Shown one piece after another: positions 14,640 through 17,726 of a stretch of 17,726 bases of DNA (within the stretch, counting starts at the first letter, position 1; every line of letters starts with the position of its first letter). The notes beneath the pieces were generated by a model. The model searched no databases. It saw only the letters and a program-made list of their open reading frames with translations, and was not told where the DNA came from. The translations under genes and the position numbers were made by a program. The stretch comes from an uncultured Clostridia bacterium. Its GTDB lineage: Bacteria; Bacillota; Clostridia; Oscillospirales; Acutalibacteraceae. The stretch lies in contig CAMGDK010000016.1 in assembly GCA_946042285.1 (NCBI GenBank), positions 1 to 17,726 on the forward strand, written 5' to 3'.

Positions 14640-15927
14640 AGGCTTAGACTCATACCCTTTTCACATGCCCGGTCACAAAAGAAACGATGCATTCAATATT
14701 GTGGGCAGTAACATTGACATAACCGAAATTGACGGATTTGACAATCTTCACAATCCAAAGGATATACTTAAAAGGCTTGAGGAAGATATTGCAAATTTAT
14801 TCGGATACAAAAGAAGCATAATATCCGTTAACGGATCTACATGCACAATTTTGTCGGCAATAAGTGCCGTATCAAGCAAGGGTGATAAGATAATTATTGC
14901 AAGAAACTGCCATAAATCCGTTTATAACGCATGCTTTTTGAATGAGCTTGATGTTGAATACATAGAGCCTGAATACGACAGTGAATTTTGCTGCTTCAAA
15001 TCCGTTACTCAAGAGTCTGTTGACAATGCAGTTAAAAGATTTCCTAACGCTTGTGCAGTTGTAATCACCTCGCCTACCTATGAAGGATTTGTCAGTGAGA
15101 TTAAATGTGATATACCGCTGATTATTGATGCGGCGCACGGTGCTCATTTCGGGCTTTCCGACTATCTGCCGAAAAGAGCATGCGGCGACATTGTCATTCA
15201 TTCTCTGCACAAGACCTTGCCGTGTCTTACGCAAGCTGCAGTTGTACACATTAACAACGACAATTTGTATTCAAATGTAAAAAAATACATGGATATTTAC
15301 GAAACAAGCTCACCAAGCTATGTTTTGTTAAGCTCCATTGATAAATGCGTTGACTTTTTAAAGGATTGTGACAGGCATTTTGACAAATACAAAAAAATTC
15401 TTGATGACTTTTACTGCTTAGCAAGCAAGCTCAACGGCATTAACATTTTAAATAATGATGATATTACGAGAATTGTGTTGTCCGTTGACGGAATTAGCGG
15501 AGCAGCGCTTAGCGAAATACTGAGAAACGATTACTCAATTGAGGTTGAGGGAAGCACGCTGAAATATGTTATTTTGATTTCCTCCGTGTGCGACACAAGG
15601 CAAGGATTTGAGCTTTTGAAAAGCGCTGTCGGCAATATCAAGCCTGACAAAAGCCGTGAAATAAGCTGCAAAAAGCCGCCTATCCCCGAAAAAGCGCTTA
15701 ATTTTCACGAAATTAACGCATCAATGCAAGCTGACATTGATAATTGTGTTGGGAAAATCTGTGCCGAATACATATATGCATACCCACCGGGATGCCCGAT
15801 TATTGCTCCGGGTGAAATAATCGATGAGCATATTACCGAATATATCTGTGATTCAATAAAAAACGGAGTAAATATTTTGTCTGACTCAGGTTTATTGCCT
15901 CATAAGATATTGACAAAGGCTGAATAA
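14617..15927 (+). CDS. Orn/Lys/Arg decarboxylase-family PLP enzyme (short, YaaO-like form)
   Basis: 436 residues from a TTG start. The fold-type I PLP domain begins with FHMPGHKRND (15-24), the family signature. It continues with VNGSTCTILSAISA (71-84) for the PLP phosphate region, D171 in LIIDAAHGAHFG (pyridine nitrogen contact), and the Schiff-base lysine K199 in IVIHSLHKTLPCLTQ. The C-terminal domain carries PPGCPIIAPGE. Most relatives read DEAHGAH where this reads DAAHGAH. The family decarboxylates arginine, lysine or ornithine; the short form lacks the N-terminal receiver-like wing domain of inducible enzymes, and its substrate cannot be told from sequence. AAGGAG (14601-14606) stands ten bases ahead of the TTG. 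It overlaps the preceding membrane protein gene, whereas Bacillus yaaO lies next to tmk. Confidence 0.87.
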   Translation: MKLTDKLKGLDSYPFHMPGHKRNDAFNIVGSNIDITEIDGFDNLHNPKDILKRLEEDIANLFGYKRSIISVNGSTCTILSAISAVSSKGDKIIIARNCHKSVYNACFLNELDVEYIEPEYDSEFCCFKSVTQESVDNAVKRFPNACAVVITSPTYEGFVSEIKCDIPLIIDAAHGAHFGLSDYLPKRACGDIVIHSLHKTLPCLTQAAVVHINNDNLYSNVKKYMDIYETSSPSYVLLSSIDKCVDFLKDCDRHFDKYKKILDDFYCLASKLNGINILNNDDITRIVLSVDGISGAALSEILRNDYSIEVEGSTLKYVILISSVCDTRQGFELLKSAVGNIKPDKSREISCKKPPIPEKALNFHEINASMQADIDNCVGKICAEYIYAYPPGCPIIAPGEIIDEHITEYICDSIKNGVNILSDSGLLPHKILTKAE

Positions 15928-15938
15928 TAATGTAAAAT
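15910..15938 (+). promoter_or_regulatory. Promoter of the SCIFF peptide gene
   Basis: TTGACA (15910-15915), 17 bp, TAAAAT (15933-15938), with TG immediately before the -10. It lies inside and just past the 3' end of the decarboxylase gene, giving scfA independent and probably strong expression. Confidence 0.75.
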
Positions 15939-15971
15939 GACTGTAATAAAAATATGAAAGAGGTGCTCTTT

Positions 15972-16118
15972 GTGAAAAGAATCAACACTTTAAGCTCACG
16001 CAATCTTTGCGAGTCTGCTAAGAAGGGCGGCTGCGGTGAATGCCAGACATCCTGCCAGTCAGCAAGCAAAACTTCTTGCTCAGTTGCTAACCAGAAATGT
16101 GAGCAGTTAAAGAAATAA
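15972..16118 (+). CDS. scfA: SCIFF ranthipeptide precursor (six-cysteine peptide), variant core
   Basis: 48 residues from GTG, beginning KRINTLSSRNLCESAKKGG after Met1, then CGECQTSCQSASKTSC (21-36) and SVANQKCEQLKK. Cysteines are C13, C21, C24, C28, C36 and C43. The CGECQTSCQSA.KTSC..ANQ.CE framework is the SCIFF signature found in nearly all Clostridia; the neighbouring maturase installs a thioether. Two positions differ from the usual core SACKTSCTV: residue 32 is Ser (AGC, one base from TGC) and residue 37 is Ser rather than Thr. The GTG at 15972 is chosen because AGAGGTG (15959-15965) sits six bases upstream and the family starts MK-x-I; an in-frame ATG at 15954 would add six residues and has no ribosome site. 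Confidence 0.95.
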   Translation: MKRINTLSSRNLCESAKKGGCGECQTSCQSASKTSCSVANQKCEQLKK

Positions 16119-16136
16119 TTTAATTATTAACTGATT

Positions 16137-16163
16137 AAGGTGGGTTATCGCCCGCCTTTTTCT
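16137..16163 (+). terminator. Terminator between scfA and scfB
   Basis: AAGGTGGG (16137-16144) pairs with CCCGCCTT (16151-16158) with loop TTATCG, followed by TTTTTC. Placed between precursor and maturase, it should let only a fraction of transcripts reach scfB, giving more peptide than enzyme. Confidence 0.85.
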
Positions 16164-16174
16164 ATGGGGAAAAT

Positions 16175-17566
16175 ATGATACATGCATACAAAATGAATGG
16201 TTATAATATCATAATTGACCAAAACAGCGGCTGTGTTCATTCGGTTGACGAGGCAACATACGATATTATCACCATGTACGAAGAAAAAAGCAAGGATGAA
16301 ATCAAAAGAATAATCCTTGAAAAGTATAAGGATGACGATGATGTTACAGAGAGTGACATTGAGCTTTGCTTTGAGGATATTGAAGCTCTTAAGAATGACG
16401 GCAGATTGTTTGCCGAGGACACCTTTGAGCAAACGGCGGCAGATTTTAAAAAAAGGCAGGGTGTTGTTAAGGCACTTTGCTTACATGTTGCGCACGACTG
16501 TAATCTTGCCTGCAAATACTGCTTTGCAGGTAAGGGTGAGTACGACGGACCAAAAGGTATAATGAGCCTTGAAACCGGTAAAAGAGCTCTTGATTTTCTT
16601 GTTGAGCAAAGTGGCACAAGAAAAAATCTTGAGGTTGATTTCTTCGGCGGCGAGCCTCTTCTCAATTGGGAGGTATGCAAGCAGCTTGTTGCATACGGCA
16701 GAGAGCTTGAAAAAAAGCACAACAAAAATTTCCGTTTCACGCTTACGACAAACGGACTGCTTATCAACGATGATGTGATTGATTTTTGCAACAGGGAAAT
16801 GGGCAATGTTGTCCTTTCTCTTGACGGCAGAAAATCGACTAATGACGCAATGAGAATCAGCAGAAACGGCACAGGCTCTTATGATTTAATTGTTGACAAA
16901 TTTAAGAAATTTGCCGACGCAAGAAATCAGGCTGAGTACTACATGAGAGGTACATACACAAGAAATAATCTTGACTTTGCAAGCGATATTATTCACATGG
17001 CGGATTTAGGCTTTAAGGAGCTTTCAATGGAGCCTGTTGTATGCAGTATCGATGAGCCGTACTCGTTAAGGAATGAGGACTTACCCACTCTTAAGGAGCA
17101 ATATCAAATACTTGCCGACGAAATGCTTAAACGATACAGAAGCGGTAACGGCTTTACATTCTACCACTACATGATTGACCTTGATGCAGGTCCGTGTATT
17201 GTTAAGAGAGTTTCCGGCTGCGGTGTCGGCACAGAATACCTTGCGGTTACTCCAAGCGGTGAGCTTTATCCCTGCCATCAGTTTGTAGGCGATGATAAAT
17301 TCCTGCTCGGCAATATTTGGGACGGTGTTAAGAACAAGGAGGTTCTTAATCAATTTGAGGGCTGTAATGTATATTCTCACAAGGAATGTAAGGACTGCTT
17401 TGCAAAGCTTTATTGCTCCGGCGGATGTGCCGCAAACGCATATCACACAACAGGCAGTGTAAACGGCATTTACGAGTTTGGCTGTGAGCTTCACAAAAAG
17501 AGAATTGAATGTGCAATTATGCTCAAGGTTGCAGAAGCAGAGGAAGGCTTTAAAATCACATATTAA
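16175..17566 (+). CDS. scfB: SCIFF maturase, radical SAM/SPASM thioether-forming enzyme
   Basis: 463 residues. Residues 1-90 form a small alpha/beta region (HAYKMNGYNIIIDQNSGCVHSVDE) that fits the RiPP recognition element binding the SCIFF leader. The radical SAM core starts at about 98 with C109-x3-C113-x2-C116 (CNLACKYC) for the SAM-bound 4Fe-4S cluster, then GGEP (158-161) and TTNG. The C-terminal SPASM domain supplies cysteines for auxiliary clusters: C341, C349, C367, C397, C405, C408, C414, C418 and C437, with CGVGTEYLAVTPSGELYPCHQ and YCSGGCAANAYH being typical of this family. It uses SAM-derived radicals to join a Cys sulfur to another residue of the peptide. GGGGA precedes the ATG. 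All expected cluster cysteines appear present, so the enzyme looks active even though its peptide is unusual. Confidence 0.96.
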   Translation: MIHAYKMNGYNIIIDQNSGCVHSVDEATYDIITMYEEKSKDEIKRIILEKYKDDDDVTESDIELCFEDIEALKNDGRLFAEDTFEQTAADFKKRQGVVKALCLHVAHDCNLACKYCFAGKGEYDGPKGIMSLETGKRALDFLVEQSGTRKNLEVDFFGGEPLLNWEVCKQLVAYGRELEKKHNKNFRFTLTTNGLLINDDVIDFCNREMGNVVLSLDGRKSTNDAMRISRNGTGSYDLIVDKFKKFADARNQAEYYMRGTYTRNNLDFASDIIHMADLGFKELSMEPVVCSIDEPYSLRNEDLPTLKEQYQILADEMLKRYRSGNGFTFYHYMIDLDAGPCIVKRVSGCGVGTEYLAVTPSGELYPCHQFVGDDKFLLGNIWDGVKNKEVLNQFEGCNVYSHKECKDCFAKLYCSGGCAANAYHTTGSVNGIYEFGCELHKKRIECAIMLKVAEAEEGFKITY

Positions 17567-17572
17567 AGATGA

Positions 17573-17597
17573 AAACGCAGGAGGCTATCCTGCGTTT
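17573..17597 (+). terminator. Probable terminator after scfB
   Basis: A perfect 10-bp stem AAACGCAGGA / TCCTGCGTTT with a GGCTA loop, seven bases after the stop codon. The T-run is only the end of the stem, so it may be weak. Confidence 0.6.
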
Positions 17598-17726
17598 CAG
17601 ACTGTCGATAAAGCGGGCTGAACCGTGCCGAAAGTATAAAAATTAGAAATGGCTCGTAGGGGGGATAGCATCCGCCCGAAATAATTACAGCGACCTGACG
17701 ATATGAAAAATGGCTTAGACATCGAG
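17598..17726. other. Gene-free tail, possible edge of a dispersed intergenic repeat
   Basis: No coding sequence is seen. A GC-rich imperfect hairpin GGGGGGAT-AGC-ATCCGCCC (17659-17677, one G-G mismatch) stands in otherwise AT-rich DNA. Its look resembles GGGCGGAT...ATCCGCCC palindromes that I recall as scattered in gut Firmicutes genomes, but only one copy is visible here. Confidence 0.35.

Noticed and set aside
15954..15971. Upstream in-frame ATG adding six residues to SCIFF
   Set aside because: It overlaps the ribosome site for the GTG start and would break the MK-x-I family N-terminus; residue numbering also fits the GTG start.
16237..16872. Leftward open frame of about 210 codons opposite the SCIFF maturase
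   Set aside because: Serine/leucine-rich translation typical of the antisense of a real gene; no ribosome site, and scfB is certain.
1..17726. CRISPR array, insertion sequence or prophage
   Set aside because: No regularly spaced direct repeats, transposase, integrase or phage structural genes were seen on either strand.

Overview
The window looks like chromosome of a low-to-moderate GC Gram-positive bacterium of the class Clostridia, most likely a gut anaerobe of the Ruminococcaceae/Oscillospirales type. The reasons are the SCIFF ranthipeptide pair (close to universal in Clostridia), a Bacillus-type GSI glutamine synthetase, consensus sigma-A promoters with strong AGGAGG-like ribosome sites, frequent TTG/GTG starts, and a complete L-fucose to lactaldehyde/1,2-propanediol route typical of mucus or plant-glycan users. 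The species assignment is inference. No phage, plasmid, transposase or CRISPR locus is visible.

Layout. 1-1751: the 5' part of a Na+/Ca2+ exchanger family gene running leftwards out of the window, divergent from a membrane-anchored CapA-fold protein whose metal-site residues look replaced. 1831-4890: glnA, with a consensus promoter and a leader holding two mutually exclusive hairpins, followed by a separately promoted PurF-like protein that keeps the PRPP and Fe-S motifs but lacks the N-terminal catalytic cysteine. 4906-5077: a tRNA-Ser(GGA) unit with its own promoter and terminator. 5078-5460: gene-free sequence rich in small hairpins. 5463-12154: an L-fucose regulon, with fucO and an AraC-type regulator leftwards and fucA-fucU-kinase-fucI rightwards, meeting at a control region with an AGCATAA palindrome. 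12160-13691: a leftward XRE/TPR-type regulator and a small membrane/coiled-coil protein. 13831-14075: tRNA-Leu(CAG) with a terminator, a nearby 17-bp inverted copy of its T-arm, and abutting divergent promoters. 14091-15927: a six-helix membrane protein overlapping an Orn/Lys/Arg decarboxylase-family gene. 15910-17566: SCIFF peptide (scfA) and its radical SAM/SPASM maturase (scfB), separated by a terminator. 17598-17726: a hairpin-containing gene-free tail.

How the genes work together. FucU, FucI, a RhaB-family kinase and the class II aldolase convert L-fucose to DHAP and L-lactaldehyde, and FucO reduces the lactaldehyde to propane-1,2-diol. No sugar transporter is in the window. scfA and scfB form a RiPP system. 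Its precursor is unusual: by family numbering recalled from memory, the two residues that are thioether-crosslinked in the characterised homologue (Cys32, Thr37) are both Ser here. The most notable observations are that altered SCIFF core, the two-state glnA leader, and two proteins (CapA-like and PurF-like) that keep a fold but lose catalytic residues.
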